In this document: positions 17,416-25,841 of the stretch, one piece after another
Position numbering within the stretch: position 1 is the first letter of the stretch
How the letters are laid out: every line of letters starts with the position of its first letter
DNA from: Accumulibacter sp.
GTDB lineage: Bacteria; Pseudomonadota; Gammaproteobacteria; Burkholderiales; Rhodocyclaceae
Assembly (NCBI RefSeq): GCF_023806635.1
Contig: NZ_JAMTDQ010000071.1
Coordinates: 17,362-81,361 of the forward strand
DNA length: 64,000 nucleotides
Direction of reading: 5' to 3'
Position numbers and translations under genes: made by a program
Notes under the pieces: model-generated
Databases searched by the model: none
What the model was told of the DNA's origin: nothing
Seen by the model: the letters and a program-made list of their open reading frames with translations, nothing else

Positions 17416-19524
17416 CTATGGTGAGCGAGGCGCGACTGCCGACCCCCGTGCGCCCTCACCAGGTTTCTGGCGTCGTGTTGCGGGCGCTTCGCCACGCACC
17501 GCGAAGACCGGCGCCACCGCCGGCCACAGACCGCGTTCGCTGGCTTGCGCCCCATCGAAGACCAGCCAGCTCTGGCCGCCGTAATGCGGCAACGGCCTCG
17601 CCAGCGAGCGCAGCGCTGCCGCATCGCGGGCAGCGACCGCCAGCAGCGGACCGCTGTCGACGGTCCACACCCGCGCCGAGCCGCGCGTGGCGTTGCCGCC
17701 CAGGCTCTGCGCCTGCTGCGGCAGACCATTGGCGAGCAGCGCGGCATCGACCTCCGCCGGCGTACCGACGATCATCACCGCTTCGCCCGCCGTCAGCGCC
17801 GGCCGCAGGTCGCCGACGGCGAGCAGCGCCGCAGGCCGCTCGAAGAAACGCCCGACGACCGTCGCGGCAGCCTCGCGGAACGCCGCATCGCCGCCGACGA
17901 CCAGCCAGCGCGGCTGCAGTGCCCCGATCCAGCGACGCAGGATGAGCGGCAGTTCGGCTTCGTGCAGCCGCCGCCAGGTGCGCGCCTGCGGATCGATGCG
18001 GATGCTTGCGGGAGGAAAGTCGAGGTCGAAATCGACCAGACGGCGCTCGCCGGTGAGGTCGACCCAGCGCGTGACGCTGTGCGCGCCGCCGCTGATCTCG
18101 ACCGGCAGTCTGCTCGCCAGCGGCGGGCTCGTCTGGCGCAAGGTCAGGCGCAGGCGATGGCCCGACGCCGAGCGACTGGCGACGGCGTCTTCGACCGAGA
18201 AAGCCGGCAGCTGCCGCGAATCGAGCCACTGCGCGAAGACGCCGCGCAGGTCGCCGCCGGCGGCCCGCTCGAAGGCTCGCCGCAGATCGTCCCAGCTCGC
18301 GTGGCGAAAGCGGTGTGCCTGCCAGAATTCACGCAACCCCTGCGCGAATGCCACTGCTCCGATGCGATCACGCAAGGCCAGGAAGAACATCGCTGCCTTG
18401 CCATAACCGACCGTCGCCTCGGCGCCATGGCGGCGGCTGCGGAAGTCGCGCAGTGCCGGCTGCTCGCTGGCCGGCAATGCGGCCGCGTCGCGCAGCCAGG
18501 CGAGCCGCATCGCGTGCGCTGCTGCCGCTGAACGCTCCTCGGCGTAGGCGTAGTCGGCAAGGAAGGTGGTCAGCCCCTCGCTCCAGTTGCCCATGCGGGC
18601 ATCGACGTAGACGCCGTTGCCCCACCAGTTGTGCAGCACCTCGTGGCCGAGCGAGGTGGCGCGGATGAACGGCAGGCGCAGGACATCGACGCCGAGGTAG
18701 GTCAGCGTCGGCATGCCGAGACCGGTCGGCAGCGGACTGGCAACGATCGAGAAGGCGTCGTAGGGGTAGGCGCCGATGAGTCCGCCGTAGCGCTCGAGGT
18801 AGCGCGCGCTGTCGGCGAGGTAGCCTTCGGCGAGCCCCGGCTCGGCGTCGAGTGCAGGCGGGAAATAGGTCCGCAGGCGCAGCGGCGAGACGCCGGCACG
18901 CGCCAGGAGACGTTCGCGCACACGCCACGGAGCGGCCATCAGGTCGACGCCATCGGTCGGCTGCGCGAACTCGAATTCGGCTTCGTAGCGATCGCCGGCT
19001 GCGCGTGGCAAGCGCTCCACCCGCAGGCTGCCGGGGACGACGGCGCGTTGCTCGCCGGGCACCGACACGCGCACCCGGTAGCTGAACAGCGCCAGCGGCG
19101 GCTGCGGGTACCAGCCGCTGCCCGCGGCGAGGAACGATCCGGCGGCGGCCGCCATCGGCGGCAGGCGCTGCAGGACCTGACGATGGTCGCGCCCCGTCTC
19201 GGTCGCCGGCAGCGTCCCGCCGTAAGCGATGCGCACGCGGTCGACGCCTGCCAGCGCGGCGATTCGCCAGATGCGCGTGCCGTCGCCACGACTGCCGGCG
19301 ATGCTCGCCGCGACGGGCTGGCCAGCCGGCGCCCGCACCGCGCGCACGCTCAACGAATCGTGCAGGGCGAACTGGAAGGTCCGCCCGCCGGGCGGCAGTT
19401 CGGCGACCGCCTCGAGCCGCCGCGTCGCCGGTTCGAGCGTCACCTCCAGATCGAGGTCGGCGGCCGCGCGCGCACCCGGCGCGAGCAGCAGGAGTGCGCC
19501 GACAAGCCACGCCCGCGGCATCAT
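17416..19524 (-). CDS. M1-type (gluzincin) metallopeptidase, exported
   Basis: The 702-residue product starts with a signal peptide (MMPRAWLVGALLLLAPGARA). The zinc site is visible near residue 290: HEVLHNWWGN gives the HExxH motif, and 'NWSEGLTTFLADYAYAE' supplies the downstream glutamate of M1 peptidases. The N-terminal ~200 residues are beta-rich and the C-terminal ~250 are unlike classic aminopeptidase N, so the substrate is unknown. The ATGATG start overlaps the stop of a ChaN-like reading frame; next to this copy, however, the ChaN frame is only a frameshifted fragment (see 19521-19943). An intact ChaN gene lies 6 kb upstream, beyond the inserted segment. Confidence 0.85.
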   Translation of the reverse strand: MMPRAWLVGALLLLAPGARAAADLDLEVTLEPATRRLEAVAELPPGGRTFQFALHDSLSVRAVRAPAGQPVAASIAGSRGDGTRIWRIAALAGVDRVRIAYGGTLPATETGRDHRQVLQRLPPMAAAAGSFLAAGSGWYPQPPLALFSYRVRVSVPGEQRAVVPGSLRVERLPRAAGDRYEAEFEFAQPTDGVDLMAAPWRVRERLLARAGVSPLRLRTYFPPALDAEPGLAEGYLADSARYLERYGGLIGAYPYDAFSIVASPLPTGLGMPTLTYLGVDVLRLPFIRATSLGHEVLHNWWGNGVYVDARMGNWSEGLTTFLADYAYAEERSAAAAHAMRLAWLRDAAALPASEQPALRDFRSRRHGAEATVGYGKAAMFFLALRDRIGAVAFAQGLREFWQAHRFRHASWDDLRRAFERAAGGDLRGVFAQWLDSRQLPAFSVEDAVASRSASGHRLRLTLRQTSPPLASRLPVEISGGAHSVTRWVDLTGERRLVDFDLDFPPASIRIDPQARTWRRLHEAELPLILRRWIGALQPRWLVVGGDAAFREAAATVVGRFFERPAALLAVGDLRPALTAGEAVMIVGTPAEVDAALLANGLPQQAQSLGGNATRGSARVWTVDSGPLLAVAARDAAALRSLARPLPHYGGQSWLVFDGAQASERGLWPAVAPVFAVRGEAPATRRQKPGEGARGSAVAPRSP

Positions 19525-19943
19525 TCCGGCGGCAAGCGGACGACGATGTCGTGCATCCTATCGCCGCGTCCGACGCGCAGCGGCAGCCAGGTTCCGGGCG
19601 CTACCGCCCGCACCGGCGCGATCACGGCCACTGCCTGGCCCGCCGGGCAACCGGCGACCTCGAGCAGCCGGTCGCCCGCCATCAGCCCGCTCTTCCCGGC
19701 CAGGCTGCCGGCGGTGACCGCCTGCACGCGCACACCGGACCTGGCACCGCCGATGTCTCCCACTGCACGCCGAGATCCGGCGGCGGCACTGGCATTGCCG
19801 GCTTCGACGGCAGCACGAAAAAGGCGTCGGCAAGGCCCATCCGTGTCTCGCGACACGCGTCGGCGAACGCCAGCGGCAGCAGCGTGACGACCGGGCCGAC
19901 GCCGAGCGCACGCAACCGATGCGCGACGCCATGACCGTGACGC
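19503..19943. repeat. Left copy of ~441-bp direct repeat
   Basis: It aligns with 25400-25841 over its whole length at roughly 85-90% identity by eye, in the same orientation, with one single-base deletion near 19762. It spans the last ~140 codons of a ChaN/PDZ gene and the first ~7 codons of the M1 peptidase gene. Similarity ends abruptly at 19943, after the shared ATGACCGTGACGC. Confidence 0.9.
19521..19943 (-). pseudogene. Truncated, frameshifted C-terminal fragment of a ChaN-like/PDZ gene
   Basis: Reading on the minus strand, one frame gives 'LRALGVGPVVTLLPLAFADACRE' and 'DAFFVLPSKPAMPVPPPDLGVQ', and a second frame continues with 'VRVQAVTAGSLAGKSGLMAG' and ends 'DIVVRLPPE'. Together they match the C-terminus of the intact gene at 25418-26623, including its PDZ-like domain. 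The frame breaks at a missing base near 19762. The N-terminal two thirds are absent. It has no start and is almost certainly a non-functional relic of a duplication. Confidence 0.85.
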
Positions 19944-20283
19944 CCGTACAGTCGTGGCCTCAATGCCTGCTGGTGCGGAACACGCGCCCTGGTAATGGGC
20001 GCACCCCTTCTCCCCGACCTTCAGAAGGATAAAGGACAAGAAATCCACTGAATCCGGTCGCCAAGCCCGATGGAGGTAAACCAGACTTTCCCACGCGATT
20101 CCCAAGTCTGGTGCATGGCATTCCATGAGCATCAAGGAATCGATTCGCAAGCGGCTGGTGCTCCGACGGACTTTCAGGGGTCGGAACACCGTCCTGGAAG
20201 ACCATGCCGGCGAGCAGATCGCTGGCCCGCCGAGGGGTGCCGGGCACCAGGCGGCGTCGAAACGCCGCCGTGGCGATCCCTTC
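19944..20283. other. Non-coding stretch at the left end of the inserted segment
   Basis: No convincing gene, tRNA or promoter is seen on either strand. A 95-codon minus-strand frame (19960-20247) has no ribosome-binding site and no recognisable sequence. The stretch begins exactly where similarity between the two direct repeats stops. Confidence 0.5.
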
Positions 20284-20847
20284 TCAGCGGCCGGTGCTGC
20301 GTCCAAGCATCGTGCGGACTTCCTGGTTCGCCGGCAGAACGTAGTCGTGGGCGGAGAGGACGGCGTTACTGACCGGCTGGACGATCTTGAGGTTGACGTA
20401 CACGAAGGAGGCGCCGACGGCGTAGCTGCCGAGGACGATGGCCTGCGCCTTGTTGCTGCGGGCGATGTCGCTGATTTCACGGGTGAGGATGAGTTCGCCT
20501 TCGCCGCGGCGCATGTAGATGGAGCCGCGCAGCTTGAGTTCGACCATCTGCCAGCCACGCTGCGAGAAGCGGGCGGAGATCTGCTCGGAGATCATGCGGC
20601 CGAGGGTCGATGACTGTTCGAGGGCGTCGATGTTGACGACGGTGGCGACAATCAGCGGGCCGCCGGCGGCGGTGCCGCCGAATTGTGCCAGGAGGGCGTC
20701 GGCGGCGCGGTAGTTGGTGGCGACGAGTTCGCTGTTCGCGGCCTGGGCGTAGGTGATCTCGGGAACTGCCTGCCGGGCGCCCTCGGTGGCGCAGCCAACG
20801 GCGGCAAGGCTGGCGAGGAGTGCGGCAAGGAGGACGGGCGATCTCAT
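20284..20847 (-). CDS. FlgO-family outer-membrane lipoprotein
   Basis: This 187-residue protein has a lipoprotein signal (LLASLAAVGC, Cys about residue 19). The body fits the FlgO domain (PF17680): 'VATVVNIDALEQSSTLGRMI', 'GWQMVELKLRG', 'LILTREISDIARSNKAQAIV' and 'GSYAVGASFVYVNLKIVQP'. In Vibrio, FlgO is an outer-membrane protein needed for flagellar stability, but stand-alone FlgO-like lipoproteins of unknown role are common in betaproteobacteria, and no flagellar gene is present here. The start overlaps the preceding lipoprotein gene by four bases, so the two are translationally coupled and probably work together in the outer membrane. Confidence 0.8.
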   Translation of the reverse strand: MRSPVLLAALLASLAAVGCATEGARQAVPEITYAQAANSELVATNYRAADALLAQFGGTAAGGPLIVATVVNIDALEQSSTLGRMISEQISARFSQRGWQMVELKLRGSIYMRRGEGELILTREISDIARSNKAQAIVLGSYAVGASFVYVNLKIVQPVSNAVLSAHDYVLPANQEVRTMLGRSTGR

Positions 20848-21623
20848 TGCTCACCTCGAACCGGGACGTTGAAGACCGGCCGCTGCGTGCCTTCTCCCCC
20901 GACGGCGACGTTGAAGAGCGGCGGTGCTTCGGTGTAGAGGCCGGCGTCGCTGTCGGCGGCGTAGTAGACGGCTGCGACGCGGCCGAGGTAGCGCGTGGCG
21001 TCGGCGGCCGAGACGGTGACAACTACCTCGGTCTGCGGCGTCGGGCCGGAGGCGTCTTCGGACTTGGCCCAGCGCCAGGCATCATAGCCACCGAACACGG
21101 CGGCGCCGGCGAGGCCGGCCGCGGCCGGGGTAGCGCTGGCGGCCAGACCATAGACGGCCCAGGCGCCGGCATAGATGGCGGTGGCAGGCACGAACTGGTT
21201 TTGCCGGTAGGGCGAGAAACGCACGGTCTGCACGTCGATGTCGATGGCGATGGCGGCAGCGCCCGGGCTGTGAGCCACGGCGACTTTGTGACTGACGAGC
21301 GCAGTGATGAAGGCGGCGCGGAAGTTCTGCGCGAAGACGGTCTGCTTGGCCGCCGGACGGACATAGACACGCGGGCAGATGGCGCCCGGATCGGCGCAGG
21401 CGACGCCCGGCGCGAGCGACCGCAGGAGTGCCTCGGCGCTTTTCTCGGCGACGATCGCCCAGTGTGCCGCGGCCTGCAGCTTGGGCTGATAGGATTCGGG
21501 GAAGTTGGTTGCCACCGGTGCGGCGCCGTAGGGCGCGGCGCAAGCGAGCAGCGTGCTGCCGGCGATCATGATCGACGCGACCCGTGCGGTCCGCCGTAAG
21601 GTGGTTCTGCGCTGTCCCTCCAT
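20844..21623 (-). CDS. Exported protein (probable lipoprotein) paired with the FlgO-like protein
   Basis: The 259-residue product has a signal ending in a lipobox-like 'TLLACAAPYG'. The mature part contains 'VYVRPAAKQTVFAQNFRAAFITAL' and 'AIDIDVQTVRFSPYRQN', then an alanine-rich hydrophobic stretch ('GAWAVYGLAASATPAAAGLA') that could insert in a membrane, and a beta-rich end ('TEVVVTVSAADATRYLGRVA'). I do not recognise a named family. A GGAGGGAAC ribosome-binding site supports the ATG at 21623. Its stop overlaps the start of the FlgO-like gene. The pair resembles envelope-assembly lipoproteins, but the role is unknown. Confidence 0.7.
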   Translation of the reverse strand: MEGQRRTTLRRTARVASIMIAGSTLLACAAPYGAAPVATNFPESYQPKLQAAAHWAIVAEKSAEALLRSLAPGVACADPGAICPRVYVRPAAKQTVFAQNFRAAFITALVSHKVAVAHSPGAAAIAIDIDVQTVRFSPYRQNQFVPATAIYAGAWAVYGLAASATPAAAGLAGAAVFGGYDAWRWAKSEDASGPTPQTEVVVTVSAADATRYLGRVAAVYYAADSDAGLYTEAPPLFNVAVGGEGTQRPVFNVPVRGEQ

Positions 21624-21975
21624 TGTTCCCTCCGTGTTGGTTGAGATCGACTGGCGGAGTGTAGGACTAATTGCGCTTGGGTGCATCGGGTCACGGGCCA
21701 TCTGGCGCGGAAATCCTGGAAATCGAGAAAATTGCGTCCGACAAGCGCAGGCAGGTCCCGTGACGAACCGCGCGGCGGGCGCACACCCGGGGCGAGCGCA
21801 GTACCGCAGCAGTCGTTCCAGGACTGGGCGGCCAGGGCCTTCGATGCGCAGGCTGGCGTTCAGCGAGAAGCCGTCACCATGCGCCCGTCTTGCCATCGTC
21901 GGGGCTTGCTCCGGCTCAAGCACACCGCGTCGGGTCAACGCGCGCAGTTAGACGGCGGCGGACCCAGGACAGGCG
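21624..21975. other. Intergenic region, no gene recognised
   Basis: This lies between two minus-strand genes. Open frames here have no ribosome-binding site and no family resemblance. It probably holds the promoter of the lipoprotein pair, but I cannot point to a convincing -35/-10. Confidence 0.5.
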
Positions 21976-23136
21976 TCACCCGCTCCCTGCGGCAGCGAAG
22001 TACCTTTCGAGCTCGCGCTGTCCGGCCTGGCCCCGCGCCTCGAAGCCGAGCAGGTCCGCCATCGGCACGCTGCTGACCCGAATCCCGTTTGCGGACGAAG
22101 GGTCCGCCTTGATGACGTACCCGACAGGGGCGCCAGCTTCCCAGACCAGGACGTAGAGCGGGTCGCCGTGCCTTGCGTAGTCGATTCGCACCTTGCGTGC
22201 GAAAAGCCCGGCTGCGCCGTCCCTGCCGTGGATTGCGTTGTGGACCGATGCGTGGCTGCCAACCTTGCGCCACATCGTCTTGGTGTGAATCGCCCGGTAC
22301 AGGATCGGGCCGCCGGTCTGCGGCATGAAGCCCTGGACGTTCCCGGCCACGGGGGCATCTGGCGTCACCCTCGCCGCAACGGCACGTCCGCGCCCCGCTG
22401 CCGGCGAATGCTGCTCCTGTGCCGCGACTGGTCGCGATGCGGCGCCGGGTGCGGCTCCCGGGACCGGGGCAGTGCCCGTGGGCGCTGGCCCGGCAGCGAC
22501 AGCCTGGGTCGTGCGGGCAGCCTTGACGAGCGTCGGAAACCCCGCGTACTCGCTCGCGTGCGACCCCTGGTGATTCGCCATGCCTGGTCGCGTCAGGCAG
22601 CCTTTGGGCGTCGCGTAGCTGTCGATCCGACGCATCGGCGCTTCGTGCCAGCCGATGTTGAACGCCGCGAGCCTCGTGAAGAAGTAAAGGCTGCTGTACG
22701 GCAGGTGATCGTGAATCCACCATGCCATCGCAGTCCACGACCCACCCTTGTCTACGTGATCCACGAGCCACGGAATGACGATGCAGGCCGTCGCCCCGCG
22801 CTTTCCTTGCGCATCGGCATAGTCCCAGATGTGGCCGGCGTAGTTCGACTCGTTGCTGGCGCAGTTGAGCTTGTTCTCGTTGCCGAACTTGTTGACCAGG
22901 GGCGAGCGGTAGGCGGAGCGGATGTGAATGCGTCCGAACGTCGCCTGCAGCGGCTCCAGCAGGTGTTCGCAGAGGAGCTTTCCGACAGCGATCGCCTGCT
23001 CCGGGTGATCCGGCATGTTGCGCAGCCCGTGCCATGCCGCGATCTCGCTGTAGAGGAAGTCACGCATGAAGAAGTTCTGTGACAGGCGGACCCGGCCGAG
23101 ATCCTCGAGTCTGTCGTAGCTGGTGATCGTGCTCAT
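21976..23136 (-). CDS. Peptidase M15A-like protein with extra C-terminal domain
   Basis: The 386-residue product has no signal peptide. Residues ~15-130 follow the M15A (D-Ala-D-Ala carboxypeptidase-fold) pattern: 'LSQNFFMRDFLYSEIAAWHG', 'LCEHLLEPLQATFGRIHIRS', 'SAYRSPLVNKFG' and 'NYAGHIWDYADAQG', where the His and the following Asp would be zinc ligands. A Pro/Ala-rich linker (about 220-260) leads to a ~120-residue C-terminal domain ('GPILYRAIHTKTMWRKVGS', 'VLVWEAGAPVGYVIKADPSS') that I do not recognise. A cell-wall-cleaving or binding role, as in phage-type endolysins, is possible. AGGAAAGG precedes the ATG. Confidence 0.6.
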   Translation of the reverse strand: MSTITSYDRLEDLGRVRLSQNFFMRDFLYSEIAAWHGLRNMPDHPEQAIAVGKLLCEHLLEPLQATFGRIHIRSAYRSPLVNKFGNENKLNCASNESNYAGHIWDYADAQGKRGATACIVIPWLVDHVDKGGSWTAMAWWIHDHLPYSSLYFFTRLAAFNIGWHEAPMRRIDSYATPKGCLTRPGMANHQGSHASEYAGFPTLVKAARTTQAVAAGPAPTGTAPVPGAAPGAASRPVAAQEQHSPAAGRGRAVAARVTPDAPVAGNVQGFMPQTGGPILYRAIHTKTMWRKVGSHASVHNAIHGRDGAAGLFARKVRIDYARHGDPLYVLVWEAGAPVGYVIKADPSSANGIRVSSVPMADLLGFEARGQAGQRELERYFAAAGSG

Positions 23137-23146
23137 TTGCCTTTCC

Positions 23147-23409
23147 TCAAACGAAAGCGATTCGTCTGGTCATGCCGCTCGTCCCCGGCGCCTGGCCGGC
23201 CACCTCTGCCAGGCCATCGGGGTCCGTGTGCAGCTCGATCCCGATACGGTCGGGGAAATGCTGGCCCGGCGCGTCGTACAGCGCGTGCTGGCGGGTCACC
23301 AGGAACAGCCACTCGCCGCGCGCAAGGAAAAAGCCGCTGGCGTTGGTCCGCCCCCCCGCTTCCCGAAAGTGCAGATGCGCGCCGCGGTGAGAAGTATGGT
23401 GTCGATCAC
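23147..23409 (-). pseudogene. Remnant of a trypsin-like peptidase gene, frameshifted in a G-run
   Basis: From a GTG at 23409 one frame reads 'VIDTILLTAARICTFGKRGG' and a second frame continues 'RTNASGFFLARGEWLFLVT' and 'HFPDRIGIELHTDPDGLAEV'. This order resembles the N-terminus of bacterial trypsin-like peptidase-domain proteins ('TNASGFFF...LYLVT.RHV'). The two frames meet at a run of seven G (minus strand; C-run near 23351); eight would restore one frame. The C-terminal two thirds are missing, and the frame runs into the start of the M15-like gene. It is probably a dead gene; a sequencing error in the homopolymer is possible, though the truncation would remain. Confidence 0.45.
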
Positions 23410-23857
23410 CGGATGAGGGAGGGTGGGGTCGTTTGACTCGGTTGTGGTCCTGCCAGCCGCCATTCTGCGTCAAAGTGTGCTCGATCGGTGCCGATTTCAG
23501 CTGATCAGCGTTCCTGGCCGGCCGGACGACTGGTTGACGGTTGACCGACACGCCGGAGAAGGGCCGGTTGGACCGTGTGGAAGCGACTGCCCAGAGGCTC
23601 CAAGAGCTTGCAGACAGAACAGCGCAGCGCGGGGTTGGGTAGCGTTCCGGTTCGGACAAAAGCGAGCAAGACCCGGCAGTGAAAAACGTCTCTGGAGTGT
23701 CGGGAAATTTTACACTTGCCCGAACCCGCGATCCACGCCGCATGCCGAAACCCATACTAGATAAATGGTTACACAAAGTGGTACGCATCTTGCGTGCGAA
23801 TTGGGTGCGCGTATCAAAACATTCCAGCGCGCCAATCACTTTTTCGGGGGAAAAATC
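23410..23857. other. Intergenic region upstream of the PEP-CTERM gene
   Basis: Base composition is visibly lower in GC than the surroundings towards its right end. The only element I can support is the sigma-54-type promoter at 23779-23794. The rest shows no gene. Confidence 0.5.
23779..23794 (+). promoter_or_regulatory. Sigma-54 (RpoN) -24/-12 promoter
   Basis: TGGTACGCATCTTGCG fits the TGGCACG-N4-TTGCW consensus with the invariant GG and GC exactly ten bases apart. It would start transcription near 23805, about 53 bases before the ATG of the PEP-CTERM gene. RpoN control of PEP-CTERM proteins through a PrsK/PrsR-type system is known from related floc-forming betaproteobacteria. Confidence 0.6.
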
Positions 23858-24628
23858 ATGTTGCGCAAGCCATTCAACCTCGCCGGGGCCATTGCCCTTT
23901 TCGGAGCAGTTGGAATTGCTCACGCCGGTGTCGTCGATCCTACCAAGTCGGTGGCGGGGAGCACCCAACTGGAGTTGGCGGAGCAATGGGTACAGTGGGC
24001 GTTCAGCACGGATGCGGCTTCCAACCCGTTGCTGGACACCACCGGGGCGTCCGCGCACGTCAACAATAACGGGCCAGTTTTCTTCGTCGCGGGTAACACC
24101 GGCGGAAGTAGCGCACGCACCTTCACGGTGCCAGCAGGCAAGCCGATCTTCTTTCCCGTCGTTAACGCCTTCGATCTTGAAGTACCAACGGATGGATGCG
24201 ATGTGCAGTGCGCGTTCAACTTCATTCCCGGCGTTGGCGGCGCGACCGGTCTTTATGCAAGGCTTGACGGTCAGGATCTGCTCACCTTCCCCAGCTACCG
24301 GCAGACGAGCACCGCATTCTTCACGGTGGACTTTCCAGCCAGTCTCCGCGACGCTTTCGGCTTTCCTCCCCAGTATGTTGGCCTCCTTGACGCCATTACC
24401 GACGGTTACTGGGTTGCCGTTGAAGGTCTGACTCCCGGCCCGCACACCCTGGAGTTTGGCGGCACCATTCCCGAGTTGGCCCCTGGCTACCAGCCATTCA
24501 CGCTGGCAGTGACCGACACCGTCAATGTTCCAGAGCCGGGGACGCTGGGTCTGCTGCTACTTGGTGCTGTCGCCGCCTGTGGTCGGCGCCGCTCGGCTGC
24601 GACGGATCCCGTCTCCGCCAGAGAATGA
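23858..24628 (+). CDS. PEP-CTERM sorting-domain exported protein
   Basis: The 256-residue product has a signal peptide (GAIALFGAVGIAHA) and a classic PEP-CTERM tail: VPEPGTLGLLLLGAVAACG followed by RRR. Exosortase recognises such tails, and the proteins end up in the extracellular matrix or on the surface of floc-forming bacteria. The body is a beta-rich domain with 'GPVFFVAGNTGGSSARTFTV', 'GKPIFFPVVNAF' and a cysteine pair 'CDVQC', with no catalytic motif seen. The ATG at 23858 follows GGGGGAAAAATC. Codon use is less GC-biased than in neighbours, consistent with acquisition. No exosortase gene is in the window. Confidence 0.9.
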   Translation: MLRKPFNLAGAIALFGAVGIAHAGVVDPTKSVAGSTQLELAEQWVQWAFSTDAASNPLLDTTGASAHVNNNGPVFFVAGNTGGSSARTFTVPAGKPIFFPVVNAFDLEVPTDGCDVQCAFNFIPGVGGATGLYARLDGQDLLTFPSYRQTSTAFFTVDFPASLRDAFGFPPQYVGLLDAITDGYWVAVEGLTPGPHTLEFGGTIPELAPGYQPFTLAVTDTVNVPEPGTLGLLLLGAVAACGRRRSAATDPVSARE

Positions 24629-25399
24629 AAAAACCCGTTCCCGCCTAGGACCTGCTGAGGTACGAGAGGACGCCGGCCAGCGCTATTCCACCATTCCGCG
24701 AAACCGCTCGCCGCGCAGTGCGACGGGCTGGCCACTTTCCGATTCTTCAAGCAGCCCCATGCTCCAGAGGGTCGGCCGCATGTAGCCGCGGTCGGCCCCC
24801 GGAACGAGAATGGGTACGGCAGGTATGGGACCTTGGCCCGTGGTGAAATTCCTGTGATCAGGCTTTCTCCAGGCCAAAGGCAAAGCCCGTTGGGCGAACG
24901 CCGTCCTCACGGCAAGCAGCCAGACGCTGGCCGCACCGCTCGGCGAGCCGCTCTGAAACAGTTCGGTCGCCGTTTGCCCGCTGACAGGGACCATCGCCGA
25001 CGATCCACAGCGTGTTGCGCTCGATCGCGAAGACGCAGCAGCCGCCGCGCCGATCGGCCAGTTCGGTGCAGCGCAGGGGTCTCTGCATTTTGCTGCGCGC
25101 GCCATCATCGGGACGGGCGTCCCGAACACCGCGCCCCGTCATCCAGCGATACCGATCGCCTGCCACGGCGCCTTCGGGCATCAGCCGGAGGCGGGTGTCC
25201 GGTGCCTCGCCGGACGGCGAGTCGATGGGCGTCTGCCGTGGAACTCATGGCTGCCGTGCAGGCTGCCAGCGGTGTCGGCGGCGCCAACCGGTGCCGAGAG
25301 CAGAAGGTTTGCCGCGACGCATCCGGGCAGAATCGAGGGCAAGCCATAAGCCATGCTCACCCCACAACCGGCGTGCATCTACCAGCAGCAATATTCCGG
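24629..25399. other. Degenerate stretch at the right end of the inserted segment
   Basis: No recognised gene. The best candidate is a 107-codon minus-strand frame at 24858-25181 ('RCTELADRRGGCCVFAIERN', 'GDRTVSERLAERCGQRLAAC'); it has uneven composition, no clear ribosome-binding site and no family I can name, so I do not call it. It may be the remains of a gene. The right direct repeat starts at 25400. Confidence 0.5.
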
Positions 25400-25841
25400 C
25401 AAGCCGCGCCCGCGGCATCATTCCGGCGGCAAGCGGACGACGATCTCGAGCGTCGTATCGCCGCGTCCGACGCGCAGCGGCAGCCAGGTGCCGGGCGCGG
25501 CCGCCCGCACCCGCGCGATCACGGCCGCTGCCTGGTCTGCCGGGCGACCGGCGACCTCCAGTAGCCGGTCGCCCGCCATCAGCCCGCTCTTCTCGGCGAG
25601 GCTGCCGGCGGTGACGGCCTGCACGCGCACACCGGAACCGGCGCCGCCGATGTCTTCCAGCTGCACGCCGAGACGAGGCGGCGGCACGGGCAGTGCCGGC
25701 TTCGACGGCAGCACGAAGAGGGCATCGGCGAGGCCCGGCTGCATCTCGCGACACGCGTCGGCGAACGTCAGCGGCAGCAGCGTGGCGACCCGGCCGACAC
25801 CGAGGGCACGCAACTGATGCGGGACGCCATGACCGTGACGC
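25400..25841. repeat. Right copy of ~441-bp direct repeat
   Basis: It is the partner of 19503-19943. It contains the intact 3' end of the ChaN/PDZ gene and, on the other side of its stop, the first codons of an M1 peptidase (MMPRARLAGILLLV), which lose similarity to the intact peptidase after about 14 codons, near 25390. Confidence 0.9.

Noticed and set aside
23410-24445. Upstream part of a 432-codon minus-strand frame opposite the PEP-CTERM gene
   Set aside because: Only its last ~80 codons resemble a protein (the trypsin-like remnant); the rest is antisense to the PEP-CTERM gene.
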